In this document: positions 1 to 8,600 of the stretch, piece by piece
Layout: the number at the start of each line of letters is the position of its first letter
How positions within the stretch are numbered: position 1 is the first letter of the stretch
Source of the DNA: an uncultured Coriobacteriales bacterium
GTDB taxonomy: Bacteria > Actinomycetota > Coriobacteriia > Coriobacteriales > UMGS124
DNA: 21,345 nt
Reading direction: 5' to 3'
NCBI GenBank assembly: GCA_903789505.1
Contig: CAIFEU010000025.1
Span: forward strand, 1 to 21,345
The notes under the pieces: generated by a model
Told to the model about the DNA's origin: nothing
The model's input: the letters and a program-made list of their open reading frames with translations, nothing else
The model's database searches: none
Made by a program: the position numbers and the translations under genes

Positions 1-345
1 GGCGCCGGGGCCGCGACCCCCGGCGGCAGGGCGCGCCGCCCCGCGGGGGCGGGGGACGCTCGCACCGCGGCGCCGGGAGCGGGCGAGCCTGCCGCCGGGG
101 CAGGCGTTGACGAGGCGCGCAGCCCCGCCGACGTCATCGCCGACCGCTACGGCCTCACCCCGCGCGAGCGCCAGGTGCTCGAGCTCTTCGCCACCGGCCG
201 CGACTCCGGGTACATCCGCGAGCACCTGGGCATCTCGCGCGACACCGTCAACACCCACCTCAAGCACATCTACGTCAAGCTCGACATCCACTCCAAGCGC
301 GAGCTGCTCGACATGGCCGAGCAGGTGGGGCGGGAGCGGTCGTAG
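1..345 (+). CDS. LuxR-family regulator, C-terminal part (5' end outside window)
   Basis: The frame is open from base 1 to a TAG at 343-345, so the N-terminal part lies outside the window. About 40 Gly/Ala/Arg/Pro-rich linker residues are followed by a GerE/LuxR helix-turn-helix: 'LTPRERQVLELFATGRDSG', then 'ISRDTVNTHLKHIYVKLDIHSK'. The TVxTHLKHIYxKL recognition helix is typical of the family. In Coriobacteriia this domain usually sits behind a 12-helix membrane sensor, as in the complete homologue at 2641-4107, but here the sensor cannot be seen. The gene lies 169 bp upstream of a Tat flavoprotein on the same strand. Such regulators commonly control the adjacent reductase gene, so control of that gene is likely but inferred. 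Confidence 0.92.
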   Translation, partial: GAGAATPGGRARRPAGAGDARTAAPGAGEPAAGAGVDEARSPADVIADRYGLTPRERQVLELFATGRDSGYIREHLGISRDTVNTHLKHIYVKLDIHSKRELLDMAEQVGRERS

Positions 346-514
346 GGCCTCCCACCTGCGAGGACGCGGCGCGCTCACCGCATTGTGGCGACGGCGCCGC
401 GACGCTCCGACCCGCCCTGCGCGGCGGTCTCCCCCTTGCATGGCGATTCGCCCGAGAGGCGGTGGTGGCACCATCCGTGGCGTCGTTCGTCCACTTCGTC
501 ACGAGGAGACCGCA

Positions 515-2287
515 ATGCAGGACAACCGTACCGCCTCAACCTCGTCCGCCCAGACCGAGCCCGCCGCGCGCAGCCAGCGCGCAGGGCGCCCGATCGACCG
601 TCGCTCGCTCGTGAGGGCCGCGGGCGCGCTCGGCGCCGCCGGGGTCGTGGCCCCCGCGCTCGCGCAGGTCGCCGCCGCCCAGGAGAGCTCCGCCGCTGCC
701 GACGGCGAGACCGGCTCGAGCGAGGGCGTCAAGCACACCTGGGAGGTCGCGCCCGACCCCATCACCGACATCGCCCGCGAGGAGAGCTGCGACATCGCGA
801 TCGTCGGCGCCGGCTTCTCCGGCGTCGCCGCGGCCGACGCCGCCGCCGCGCAGGGCGCCAGCGTCATCCTGGTCGAGAAGACCGAGGCCTACGCCTACCG
901 CGGCGAGGACGTCGCGGGCATCAACTCCAAGTGGCAGCTCGAGCAGGGCATCGAGGTCGACCCCGACCTGGCCGCCTGGAACCTCTACCGCTGGACGCAC
1001 CAGACCGCCAACCACGACCTGATCAGCGAGTGGGCCCACAACTGCGGCAAGGTCATCGACTACCTGCAGGAGGTCTGCGAGCCCAACGGCATCGAGCTGC
1101 ACTACGGCATGTCGTCGACGTCGAAGGTGGGCTGGGACACCGACGACTTCCCCGAGCTCTACCGCGAGTACCCCACGCCCGTGTCGTTCCCCTACAGCGA
1201 CGTCGACTACGACGCGTCGTTCGACAGCATCGGCGACCTCAACCACGGCCTGATGGAGTCGCTGTACCAGTCGGCCGTCTCGCACGGGGCCACGTTCGAG
1301 TTCAACACCAAGGCCGAGCAGCTCGTCGGCGACGCGCAGAGCGGCATCACCGGCGTCATCGTGACCGCCGAGGACGGCAGCCACGTGCGCATCAACGCGA
1401 GCCGCGGCGTCATCCTGGCCACCGGCGACATCGCCGGCAACCCGGAGATGATCGACGCCTGGTGCCCGATCGCCAACCGCGCCGACATGCGCATGTACAC
1501 CCCGCTGGGCGGCAACACCGGCGACGGCATCCTCATGGGCTGCTGGGCGGGGGCGGCGGTGCAGCGCAGCACCGCGGCGCCGATGATTCACCAGTTCTGC
1601 ATCGACTCGTTCAACTTCTTCCTCGACGCGTTCATCATGAGCTGGCTCAGCGTCAACCGCAACGGCGACCGCTACGCCTCCGAGATGAACTTCGAGCCCT
1701 ACGTCACCAACGCCCGCATGGCGCAGCCGGGCAACAAGACTTGGAGCATCTTCGACGCAAACTGGCAGGACAACGTCCGTCGCCAGTGGCCGACCAAGGC
1801 CGACAAGTGGATCTCTTCGGTTGAGGACGGCGACCAGATCTCCAAGGCGCTCGACTCCGGCTACCTGATCCAGGCCGACACGCTCGAGGAGCTCGCCGAG
1901 AAGATCGGCGTGCCGACCGACGAGTTCCTCGCGACCGTCGAGCGCTACAACGGCATGTGCGACGCCGGCGTCGACACCGACTTCCAGACCCCCGAGCGCT
2001 TCCTCTCGCCGGTCAAGACCGCCCCGTTCTACGCCACGCCCGTCTCGGCGACCGTCCTGGTGATCCCCTTCGGCCTGCACGTCGACCGCAACTCCCAGGT
2101 CCTCACCGATGACGACGACCCGATTCCCGGGCTGTTCGCCGTGGGCAACGTCCAGGGCGACTTCTTCGCCTACGACTACCCCGTGCAGTACCCCGGCGCG
2201 AGCCACAGCCGCGCGATTACCTTCGGCCACTACGTCGGCGAGGCGCTGGCGCAGGGCAAGGTCATCACCGACATCATGGACCGCTAG
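515..2287 (+). CDS. Tat-exported FAD-dependent oxidoreductase (fumarate-reductase-like, FAD_binding_2)
   Basis: 590 residues. The start at 515 is chosen because GAGGAG (503-508) precedes it by 6 nt and the Tat signal begins there; the open frame further upstream overlaps the LuxR gene and is not used. The signal has D-R-R-S-L-V (Arg29-Arg30), a hydrophobic Ala/Gly stretch and a likely AxA cleavage near residues 50-56. The FAD dinucleotide fold is VGAGFSG at 97-103, with the ribose-binding Glu121. The C-terminal FAD motif PGLFAVGNVQG is near 538-548, and Arg566 lies in a 'SHSRAITFG' segment that may match the catalytic Arg of flavocytochrome c fumarate reductases. There is no heme CXXCH motif and no FMN-binding domain, so the electron donor must be a separate protein. 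Members reduce activated C=C bonds of organic acids, phenylpropanoids or steroids; the substrate here is unknown. It is followed by a strong terminator. Confidence 0.93.
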   Translation: MQDNRTASTSSAQTEPAARSQRAGRPIDRRSLVRAAGALGAAGVVAPALAQVAAAQESSAAADGETGSSEGVKHTWEVAPDPITDIAREESCDIAIVGAGFSGVAAADAAAAQGASVILVEKTEAYAYRGEDVAGINSKWQLEQGIEVDPDLAAWNLYRWTHQTANHDLISEWAHNCGKVIDYLQEVCEPNGIELHYGMSSTSKVGWDTDDFPELYREYPTPVSFPYSDVDYDASFDSIGDLNHGLMESLYQSAVSHGATFEFNTKAEQLVGDAQSGITGVIVTAEDGSHVRINASRGVILATGDIAGNPEMIDAWCPIANRADMRMYTPLGGNTGDGILMGCWAGAAVQRSTAAPMIHQFCIDSFNFFLDAFIMSWLSVNRNGDRYASEMNFEPYVTNARMAQPGNKTWSIFDANWQDNVRRQWPTKADKWISSVEDGDQISKALDSGYLIQADTLEELAEKIGVPTDEFLATVERYNGMCDAGVDTDFQTPERFLSPVKTAPFYATPVSATVLVIPFGLHVDRNSQVLTDDDDPIPGLFAVGNVQGDFFAYDYPVQYPGASHSRAITFGHYVGEALAQGKVITDIMDR

Positions 2288-2328
2288 GCCCGAGCGCCAC
2301 ACTCCGATTCACGCCCTTCCGTCACCAC

Positions 2329-2370
2329 CGGGGCCCCGACGCACTCTAGACGAGGGCTGTCGGGGCCCCG
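2329..2370 (+). terminator. Factor-independent terminator-like hairpin after the flavoprotein gene
   Basis: A 12-bp perfect stem: CGGGGCCCCGAC at 2329-2340 and its reverse complement at 2359-2370, with an 18-nt loop. It lies 41 bp after the flavoprotein stop and is followed by a short AT-richer stretch (ATTTCGG) but no long U tract. Confidence 0.75.
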
Positions 2371-2640
2371 ATTTCGGATTGGGCGACTACGGCAGAAACG
2401 ACGGGCCGCTGCATCTCGGACGCCATCTGAGGCCGCAGGCAACAGCACGCGCCTCGCATCCATCGAGGACCCGTGAACGCGCCACCGAGCCATTCCAACG
2501 CGGGGCACGATGCTTGCGGCAGAATCGGGTTCCTCGGATTGTCGAATGGCCTGCTCCATCCTCACCGAGGCGACTCTCTCCACCGTTGCGCGTCTTCGAG
2601 TTGAACTCGCCGAGGTTGACCTCTGAAGGGAGAGAGGACG
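2371..2640. promoter_or_regulatory. Leader region of the membrane LuxR gene with a 6-1-6 palindrome
   Basis: No gene is supported here; this is the part of the 353-bp gap beyond the terminator. A perfect palindrome, CGAGTT-G-AACTCG, lies at 2597-2609, 31 bp before the TTG start of the LuxR gene, a reasonable place for an operator. A ribosome-binding stretch (GGGAGAGAGG) lies just before 2641. I could not pick a convincing -35/-10 pair. Confidence 0.4.
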
Positions 2641-4107
2641 TTGGAAGGGACGAAGGGGACAGCCGCTGACGAGGTAAGCGTCGCACTACTGGGGATCGTC
2701 GCAATCTCTGCCTACTGGGCGTGGGTGGTATGTACCGCATACTGCCCCGTACTCGAACGGAATCAGGGCACCCATGCCGAGGCGGGCGTGTGGATGGCGG
2801 TCACCTTCGGACATTGTGCCCTACTCGTCGCCTTCATGTTCGGGCGTAGAAAAGGCGCTCGTCGAGCACGTTCGGGCAGCATGCTGCTCGCGGCGGCAAT
2901 CGTAGCATCAGCGTCCACGGTCGCCTCCGCGTTGCTGCCAAGCACCAGCACGACAGCGCCCTTGGATGCTCTCTCCATCATCGCGGGCATGGCAAACGCG
3001 GCGTTTTTTCTCGCATGGTCCCGCGTCATGGCGTGGCAAGGCAATCAGCGGTTCACATGGCTCGTCTCGAGCCTCTCAACGCTCATGGGGTTGGGCCTTG
3101 CCGTCATCGCAGTCGCTCTGCCTCCCCAACCAAGGCTTGTGACAATCGCCTTGCTGCCGATTGTGTCAGTAGTCTGCCTGCGCGCAGCGCTCTCCATGAT
3201 GGAAAAATTGGCAGACGGCGAGGCGTCAAGCGACCAAGCAGACTGCCAGGAGGACAACCCACGGCGCACTCCCGTCCCCATGGGAGTCTTGCTGTGCTGC
3301 GTTCTTTTCTGCGCGCCTATGAGCATGATGCGCATGGGCTCGGGTGCCTTCGCCGCCACAGATGCTGGTATGTGGCAGCTCATGTTCGCCGCAGACGTGC
3401 TCCTGCTCGGTCTCGTGCTGTTGCTCGACCTGTTGTGCCCGCGTCTGCGTCGTATGCGCCTGTTCTATCGCCTCGTCGTGCCGTGCCTTGCAGGCGGAAT
3501 GCTCATGCTGCCCGTCGTACTGCCCCTCGGCAACGGACTCGTCGCGGGAATATGCATCCTATTTGGCCAGTCGCTCTTTCTAATTTACGTATACTACGTG
3601 CTCGGGTGCCTCTATCCGAGCGGCAGCCCCGCATCGGGAGCATGCTTCGCGCTTGCCGCTATTGCAATTGACTCTGGGATGCTCGTCGGCGGCGCGGTGA
3701 GCATGCTTGCCAGCGGCATTGCACTGCATGTGGCCACTTTCGCGCTATGCGCGTCCTATCTCGTTATTCTCGTCGGCACGATCGCCTCGCCAAAGACGTT
3801 TGCCTGGCTTTCCGCGCTTGACCTCGTCGAGAGCACCGAAAGCGCGCGAGGAGGGAGAAGGTTCGCGCTCTCGCAGCGAGCGAGCGTCATTGCCCGCTGC
3901 GGAGAGATTGCCAGGCGTTATGAGCTCTCTGCACGCGAGGAGGAGGTGCTTCAGTTCCTCGTGCGCGGGTACAGCGTGAAGTCAATGGCAGCAGAGCTCA
4001 TGCTCTCCGAGAACACGGTGAAGACGCACAAGAACCATCTGTACGTCAAGCTCGGCGTGCACACGCGCGACGAGATGATGGCAATCGTCGAGGGTTCAAG
4101 AGCATAG
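2641..4107 (+). CDS. Membrane-bound LuxR-family transcriptional regulator (12 TM + HTH)
   Basis: 488 residues. TTG start at 2641 with a purine-rich AGAGAGG about 4 nt upstream; a later start would cut into the first membrane helix (VSVALLGIVAISAYWAWVV). Twelve hydrophobic segments can be marked over residues 12-390, giving an MFS-like membrane domain. After a short charged linker comes a LuxR/GerE HTH at about 426-488: 'YELSAREEEVLQFLVRGYS' and 'SENTVKTHKNHLYVKLGVHT'. There is no receiver domain, so the signal is probably sensed directly by the membrane part. This architecture is characteristic of Coriobacteriia, where it is often encoded next to Tat flavoprotein reductases. It converges with the SDR/flavoprotein operon, the likely target (inference). 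Codon use is less GC-biased than in flanking genes. Confidence 0.93.
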   Translation: MEGTKGTAADEVSVALLGIVAISAYWAWVVCTAYCPVLERNQGTHAEAGVWMAVTFGHCALLVAFMFGRRKGARRARSGSMLLAAAIVASASTVASALLPSTSTTAPLDALSIIAGMANAAFFLAWSRVMAWQGNQRFTWLVSSLSTLMGLGLAVIAVALPPQPRLVTIALLPIVSVVCLRAALSMMEKLADGEASSDQADCQEDNPRRTPVPMGVLLCCVLFCAPMSMMRMGSGAFAATDAGMWQLMFAADVLLLGLVLLLDLLCPRLRRMRLFYRLVVPCLAGGMLMLPVVLPLGNGLVAGICILFGQSLFLIYVYYVLGCLYPSGSPASGACFALAAIAIDSGMLVGGAVSMLASGIALHVATFALCASYLVILVGTIASPKTFAWLSALDLVESTESARGGRRFALSQRASVIARCGEIARRYELSAREEEVLQFLVRGYSVKSMAAELMLSENTVKTHKNHLYVKLGVHTRDEMMAIVEGSRA

Positions 4108-4152
4108 GTGTCATGAGAGGTGAGCGGCGGTCAAAACTGCCGTCAGCCCCCG

Positions 4153-4202
4153 TTCCGCCGGCTCGCCCGCCCCAATGCGCGGCAGCAGGCGAGCCGGCGG
4201 AA
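4153..4202. terminator. Bidirectional terminator-like hairpin between convergent genes
   Basis: A 15-bp perfect inverted repeat, TTCCGCCGGCTCGCC at 4153-4167 and its complement at 4188-4202, with a 20-nt loop. It lies between the end of the LuxR gene (4107) and the end of the oppositely oriented SDR gene (4269). There is no long U run directly after either arm. The position suggests it serves both transcripts. Confidence 0.75.
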
Positions 4203-4268
4203 GCTCCCTTCCGAGACGCCCGAGGTTTTTCCTTGCAGCGACGGCTCCTCAGGATGGCCGAGGTAGCC

Positions 4269-5036
4269 TCAGAACACCGCCTGCCCGCCGTCCGCAATCA
4301 GCGAGGCACCCGTGCAGAAGGACGCTCGCTCGCTTGCAAGAAACAGGATGCACTCACCGATCTCGTCCGGGGTTGCCGCCCGTCCAAGCGGCACCGTGTT
4401 CTTGACCATCTCCTCGATGCCCGACCCCTCCGGAATCATCTCGGTTCGAGTGAGCCCGGGCAGCACGCAGTTGCAGCGAATGCCCCGCTTACCGTACTCG
4501 ACGGCAATCGTGCGCGTGAGGTCTTGGATGGCGGCCTTCGTGGCGCCATAAATCGAGTCGTACGGCACCGCAAGGTGCGCTGCAAGCGACGACGTGTTGA
4601 CGATGGATCCGCCGCCAATCGCGAGCATATGGGGAATAACCGCGCGGCACATCCTGAGCGTTCCCAGCAAGTTGGTGGAGATGTACTTGTCGCACGTCTC
4701 GTCTTGGTACTCGTGAGTCAGATAGTGCTCTCGTCCGCCGTAGCCAGCGTTGTTCACGAGAATGTCGATGCGACCGAACCGCTCAATCGCCTTTTCGACC
4801 AGGTTATCTATGTCATCCTGCCGTGCGATATCCGTCGCAACGAACATCGCCTGCGCACCTGCCTGCGCAAGGTCGCGCACGAGCTCGTCGCCGGCGGCCT
4901 GGCGCCTTCCCGCCACGACGAGAATCGCCCCGTCGCGCGCAAAGATTTCGGCTGTCGCCCGCCCGATGCCCGACGTCGCCCCCGTGATGAGCGCGACCTT
5001 GCCCCTAACGGACTTGTCCTTTGCTGCCGCTGACAT
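4269..5036 (-). CDS. Short-chain dehydrogenase/reductase (SDR), hydroxysteroid-dehydrogenase-like
   Basis: 255 residues. I chose the ATG at 5036 (MSAAAKDKSV), which has GAGG 7 nt upstream; an ATG 27 nt earlier lacks a ribosome-binding site. A classical NAD(P)-binding SDR: TGATSGIGRA (TGxxxGIG) near the N terminus, NNAGYGG, the catalytic Ser in SIVNTSSLAAH, and the YGATK (YxxxK) pair, followed by a 'LPGLTRTEM' loop. The length is normal for the family. No signal peptide, so cytoplasmic. It is the last gene of a minus-strand operon behind two Tat-exported flavoproteins, 105 nt after the nearer one. Such enzymes oxidise or reduce secondary alcohols, including bile acid hydroxyls and acyl chains; motifs alone do not decide the substrate. 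A product shuttled between this enzyme and the exported flavoproteins is possible but speculative. Confidence 0.93.
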   Translation of the reverse strand: MSAAAKDKSVRGKVALITGATSGIGRATAEIFARDGAILVVAGRRQAAGDELVRDLAQAGAQAMFVATDIARQDDIDNLVEKAIERFGRIDILVNNAGYGGREHYLTHEYQDETCDKYISTNLLGTLRMCRAVIPHMLAIGGGSIVNTSSLAAHLAVPYDSIYGATKAAIQDLTRTIAVEYGKRGIRCNCVLPGLTRTEMIPEGSGIEEMVKNTVPLGRAATPDEIGECILFLASERASFCTGASLIADGGQAVF

Positions 5037-5141
5037 TGCGTCGCCTCGCCTTCCACCTCGCATGCTTGGGACATGGGACGGTGCGACGACCCTGCCACGT
5101 ACCAGCGCCGCCGCACCGCCCCCCCACTCATCGGCCGGGCG

Positions 5142-6926
5142 TTACTCCTCGTTGACCGCGCTCTCGGCGGCGACCATGCTGAGCGTCATGCTCGTGCCGG
5201 AGAGGCTCATGGGGATGGTGTGCCAGTACGTGTCTGCGAAGATGCTACCGGCGGGGTTTCCACCGGCGTACAGACCAGGAATCGGCTTCTTGTCGGCGTC
5301 CAGAACGCGCATCTTGGCGTCAATCGCCACGCCACCGGTGGTCGTCATGAACGCGTTACCGCGCAGCTGCGCATAGTAGGGCGGAGTGTCCAGCCTCGTC
5401 TTTAGGTACTCTGCGGGCTTCAGGAAGTCCGGGTCCTCGCCATCGGCGCAGATCTGGTTGTAGCGCTCGACCGTCGCGAGGAAGGCGTCGACTGGCACCC
5501 CCATCTTCTCGGCGAGCTCCTCCAAGGTGTCTGCCTTGAGGGTCCAGCCGTTCTCCACGCACTTCTCGACAAGCTCGGGCGAGTCTCCATCGTCCATGAA
5601 GCGTCCCATGACGTGGCCCTTGATCTTGTTCTGCCAGTCGGCGTCCCACACACCCCAGTACTTGCGCTGCGGCTGCTGGTCAATCTGGAACGCGCTGTCA
5701 AAGTAGCCGATCTCCTCGTTCATGAATCGCTCGCCGTTCAGGTTCACCCACAGGCACGGCGACATGGCGTTGCCGCCACGCTCCCACTCCTGCCACGGCT
5801 TGGTCTGGTTCATCGGCGAGTAGCCCTCGGCGTAGCCGTCTGCCACAGCAAGCGACCCCAGCGTGTGCGCTGTGCAGGTGTCCTCCATCTGCGCGCCCGC
5901 CCACATCGCCATCTTGTGGCCGTCGCCGGTGAACCACGTCTGGAACGTCTTGTTCATCCGCAGTCCGATTGGGAAGTACGCCTGAAGCATCTCGTCGTCG
6001 TAGTCAAAACCGCCCGTTGCGAGCACGACGCCCTTGGAGGCGTTGAACTGCACATAATTGCCCCCGTCGTCAGTGGCGACGACGCCCGTCACGCGACCCG
6101 TCTCGTCCTGCGTGAGCTGCTGGGCGCGCGTGTTGAAGTTGAAGGTGGCGCCCTGTGCCTGCGCGTAGCGCAGGAAGGTGCCCATGTAGTCCTCCTCGTG
6201 GTCGTTCACCGCAAGGCCGACGCCCGCGTCGGGGCTGGAGCCATACTGGTGCTGCAGCGGCCAGAAGTTGTAGTACTGGCCTTCGTCGGGCATGTTAAGC
6301 GGCGCGTCGGCAACCTTATCGATGTGCAGGTAGTATCCCTCGAAGCCGCCAACCTGCAGCGGGATGTTATCGGCAGCGAGGATGCCCTCCAGCCAGTCGG
6401 CCATCTCACCGCTGCGATCGACCCACACCGAGACGACGTCCTGCTTGCTGCGGAACACATTGACCTTGCCCATAATCTCGCTGATGAGCTTCGTGCGGTC
6501 GACGACGGCGCCCTTCTCCTTGAGCAGGCGACTGTTCACCGCAGCAAAGCCCGTGGGGTGCGTGGGCGGATAGGACGGAAGCTTCTCCAGCACTTGGACG
6601 TCGGCGCCCATGTCCGCCGCCTTCATTGCCGCCGTCATGCCGCTGATTCCCGCTCCCACGATGACGACCTCGGCGTCAATCGTCTTGGTGATCTCACTCG
6701 CGGGGATGGGGTCTGGCTTGGTCTCCCAGCTCCACTTGGGGGTAGTGACCCTGTCACTTGCAGCGGACGAGTCAGCGCTCGTCGCCTTGTCGTCCTTGGC
6801 GGACGTGCCCTGCGCCGCAAACGCCACAGATGATGCGGCCCCAGCCGCAATCGCGCTTGCCGTTCCAGCCACGAGTGCCCTGCGCGTGATGGAGGCGCCG
6901 CTGCCGTTGTCCTTGCGCTCAGTCAT
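5142..6926 (-). CDS. Tat-exported FAD-dependent oxidoreductase (FAD_binding_2)
   Basis: 594 residues. The ATG at 6926 (MTERKDNGSG) is preceded by AGAGGGG with about 8 nt spacing; the in-frame extension to 7004 has no such site. Tat signal T-R-R-A-L-V (Arg15-Arg16) with a hydrophobic Ala stretch to about residue 39. FAD fold VGAGISG at 90-96 and Glu114. The C-terminal motif PGLYAGGNPAG is followed by 'SLSGTSMTLS', where fumarate reductases have an Arg (GANRLGGNA); this protein has no Arg there and carries 'YWHTIP' just before. That suggests chemistry other than fumarate reduction. No heme or FMN domain. It is the second gene of the operon, 90 nt after the flavoprotein at 7017-8600. Substrate unknown. 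Confidence 0.93.
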   Translation of the reverse strand: MTERKDNGSGASITRRALVAGTASAIAAGAASSVAFAAQGTSAKDDKATSADSSAASDRVTTPKWSWETKPDPIPASEITKTIDAEVVIVGAGISGMTAAMKAADMGADVQVLEKLPSYPPTHPTGFAAVNSRLLKEKGAVVDRTKLISEIMGKVNVFRSKQDVVSVWVDRSGEMADWLEGILAADNIPLQVGGFEGYYLHIDKVADAPLNMPDEGQYYNFWPLQHQYGSSPDAGVGLAVNDHEEDYMGTFLRYAQAQGATFNFNTRAQQLTQDETGRVTGVVATDDGGNYVQFNASKGVVLATGGFDYDDEMLQAYFPIGLRMNKTFQTWFTGDGHKMAMWAGAQMEDTCTAHTLGSLAVADGYAEGYSPMNQTKPWQEWERGGNAMSPCLWVNLNGERFMNEEIGYFDSAFQIDQQPQRKYWGVWDADWQNKIKGHVMGRFMDDGDSPELVEKCVENGWTLKADTLEELAEKMGVPVDAFLATVERYNQICADGEDPDFLKPAEYLKTRLDTPPYYAQLRGNAFMTTTGGVAIDAKMRVLDADKKPIPGLYAGGNPAGSIFADTYWHTIPMSLSGTSMTLSMVAAESAVNEE

Positions 6927-7016
6927 GACGAGTCCCCTCTCTTGTATGAAATGTCCCAACACGACGCCACGAATGGGAGTTCGCGTTCGCCGTGCGATTA
7001 CCACCTGAGCATTGCG

Positions 7017-8600
7017 TTACCTGTTCTCGGCGAAATGTCTAACCGCGGTCCGCGCGGAGTTGATGTTGTTGCCCATGGCCGTGCATGGCACCTCGATGTG
7101 GTAGTTCTCGCGCAGGTACATGGCGCTATCCACGCCCGCCGAGTAGAGGCCCTCTATCGGCGTGAGATCGGGACGAACGACTTGGCAATTGCGATTGATC
7201 TCTATGCCGCCGATAGAGACGGCGAGATGCGCCTCAAACGGGGAGAGCGCGCAAGGTCCGTCTTCGATATGCGCCAGGTATTCGGGCGACTTGCCGTAGT
7301 CGGTGTCGGCACCTGCGTCGACCAGCGCGTTGTAACGGTCGACCTCGCCCAGGAAGACGGCGGGGTCGAATCCCGCCTTCTCTGCTAGTTCCTCGAGCGT
7401 GTCGGCGGCGTAGGCGGTTGTCGGTCCGTCATAAGACGCGATGTCCTCCAGCAGCGTCGAAGTGTCCGTGCCCGCATCGCTCATGCGCTTGACCAGCCCG
7501 GAATCCACCAGCATGAAGCAATGGCTAGCCTGCTCTCGGAAGGCGTTCAGGCTATGCTGCCATAGAGGGTTGCCCGTATCGCAGTCCTCATTCACGTACC
7601 GATATCCGTCGCCGTTCACCCAGATTGTGGGCTCGACCCACGCATTCAGCGAGTCGCTCCCGCTGGGTCCGACCATCGCGAGGAAGCCTCGCTGCGCAGA
7701 GACGTCAGAGCCACCGATTGCGCGCACCATCTCGAGCCCGTCGCCCCTGCCAACAGTCGGAGAGAATCCGTAAACCGCCGGTGCGCAGAAGCGAGGGTCG
7801 CGGCGTTTCAGGATGTCAGCGTTTCCCGCATATCCTCCCGTGCAGATGATTGTCGCCTCGGCGTCAATCCGCACCGTGGAATCGTCCTCACGCGTCGCCA
7901 CGATGCCCGTGACCTTGTCATTCGTTGTGACGAGTTTTCTTCCGCGCAAGCCGGTGACAATCTCGACGTTATCGAACTTGTCTAGATACGCAGACATTTG
8001 CGGAAAGTACGACGTCGTCGCGTAGCCGTCGTTGGCAAACCAGTGGTGCGTGGGAAACAAGCCGGAACCCTTGTAGTTGTCCGCAACACCGCTGAACTCA
8101 ACGCCCTTGTCGACGAGCCAGTTGTAGTTCTCAAGACAGTTGTCCAAGAAATCACGAAGGAAGAGGTTGTTGATGCGATACGCATTCAGCGAGTTCTCGG
8201 TAGAGATGATGTCTGAAGGATTGATATGGACACCATCTCGTATGTGCTGCGGCGAGTCGATTGCGAACACGCCCTCCGTACCGCTCGCCGCACTTCCAAT
8301 GGAATCGTTCGACTCAATTACTATCGTGTCGATGCCACGATCCGCCGCCTCGACTGCCGCAGCCACGCCAGCTACGCCAGCGCCGACAATCAGAAGCTCG
8401 GCGTTCATGACCTCATCGACATCGTTCGGGTCGAAATCTTCCATGGTGCTTGCGCTCATATCGCCCGTTGATGACGCGAGATTTGAGCTCGGCCCTTCCT
8501 TAGCCATTGCCTTGGATGTGACTGCCGCGCCTGCCGTAAGGGCGGCACCCGCCAAGAATGAGCGCCGCGAGACATTTCCGCATGTGTTGGTCTGAGTCAT
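7017..8600 (-). CDS. Tat-exported FAD-dependent oxidoreductase (FAD_binding_2), first gene of operon
   Basis: 527 residues. Start at 8600 (MTQTNTCGN), supported by GGAGGAG about 7-9 nt upstream and by the signal peptide that follows. The Tat motif is near-consensus: S-R-R-S-F-L-A (Arg12-Arg13), then AGAALTAGAAV. FAD fold VGAGVAG at 72-78 and acidic Glu96. The C-terminal FAD motif EGLYSAGVDSA is followed by MYLRENYHIEVP and NSARTAV, a tail unlike those of the other two FAD_binding_2 proteins here. It is about 65 residues shorter than its operon neighbour. No heme-binding or FMN-attachment motif is seen. The three flavoproteins diverge in their catalytic tails, so they are probably not redundant copies. 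Substrate unknown. Confidence 0.93.
   Translation of the reverse strand: MTQTNTCGNVSRRSFLAGAALTAGAAVTSKAMAKEGPSSNLASSTGDMSASTMEDFDPNDVDEVMNAELLIVGAGVAGVAAAVEAADRGIDTIVIESNDSIGSAASGTEGVFAIDSPQHIRDGVHINPSDIISTENSLNAYRINNLFLRDFLDNCLENYNWLVDKGVEFSGVADNYKGSGLFPTHHWFANDGYATTSYFPQMSAYLDKFDNVEIVTGLRGRKLVTTNDKVTGIVATREDDSTVRIDAEATIICTGGYAGNADILKRRDPRFCAPAVYGFSPTVGRGDGLEMVRAIGGSDVSAQRGFLAMVGPSGSDSLNAWVEPTIWVNGDGYRYVNEDCDTGNPLWQHSLNAFREQASHCFMLVDSGLVKRMSDAGTDTSTLLEDIASYDGPTTAYAADTLEELAEKAGFDPAVFLGEVDRYNALVDAGADTDYGKSPEYLAHIEDGPCALSPFEAHLAVSIGGIEINRNCQVVRPDLTPIEGLYSAGVDSAMYLRENYHIEVPCTAMGNNINSARTAVRHFAENR

Noticed and set aside
107..514. N-terminal extension of the first flavoprotein
   Set aside because: It overlaps the LuxR gene end and is Ser/Thr/Arg-rich; the Tat signal and ribosome-binding site fix the start at 515.
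385..1824. 479-codon open frame on the plus strand in a second phase
   Set aside because: Arg-rich translation out of phase with the flavoprotein; no motif.
536..2302. 588-codon open frame on the minus strand opposite the first flavoprotein
   Set aside because: It is an antisense shadow of a GC3-biased gene: composition is dominated by Val/Ala/Asp/Arg, no domain is visible, and the plus strand encodes a clear flavoprotein.
5613..6833. 406-codon plus-strand open frame opposite the second flavoprotein
   Set aside because: Antisense shadow rich in Val, Leu, Arg and His with no recognisable domain.
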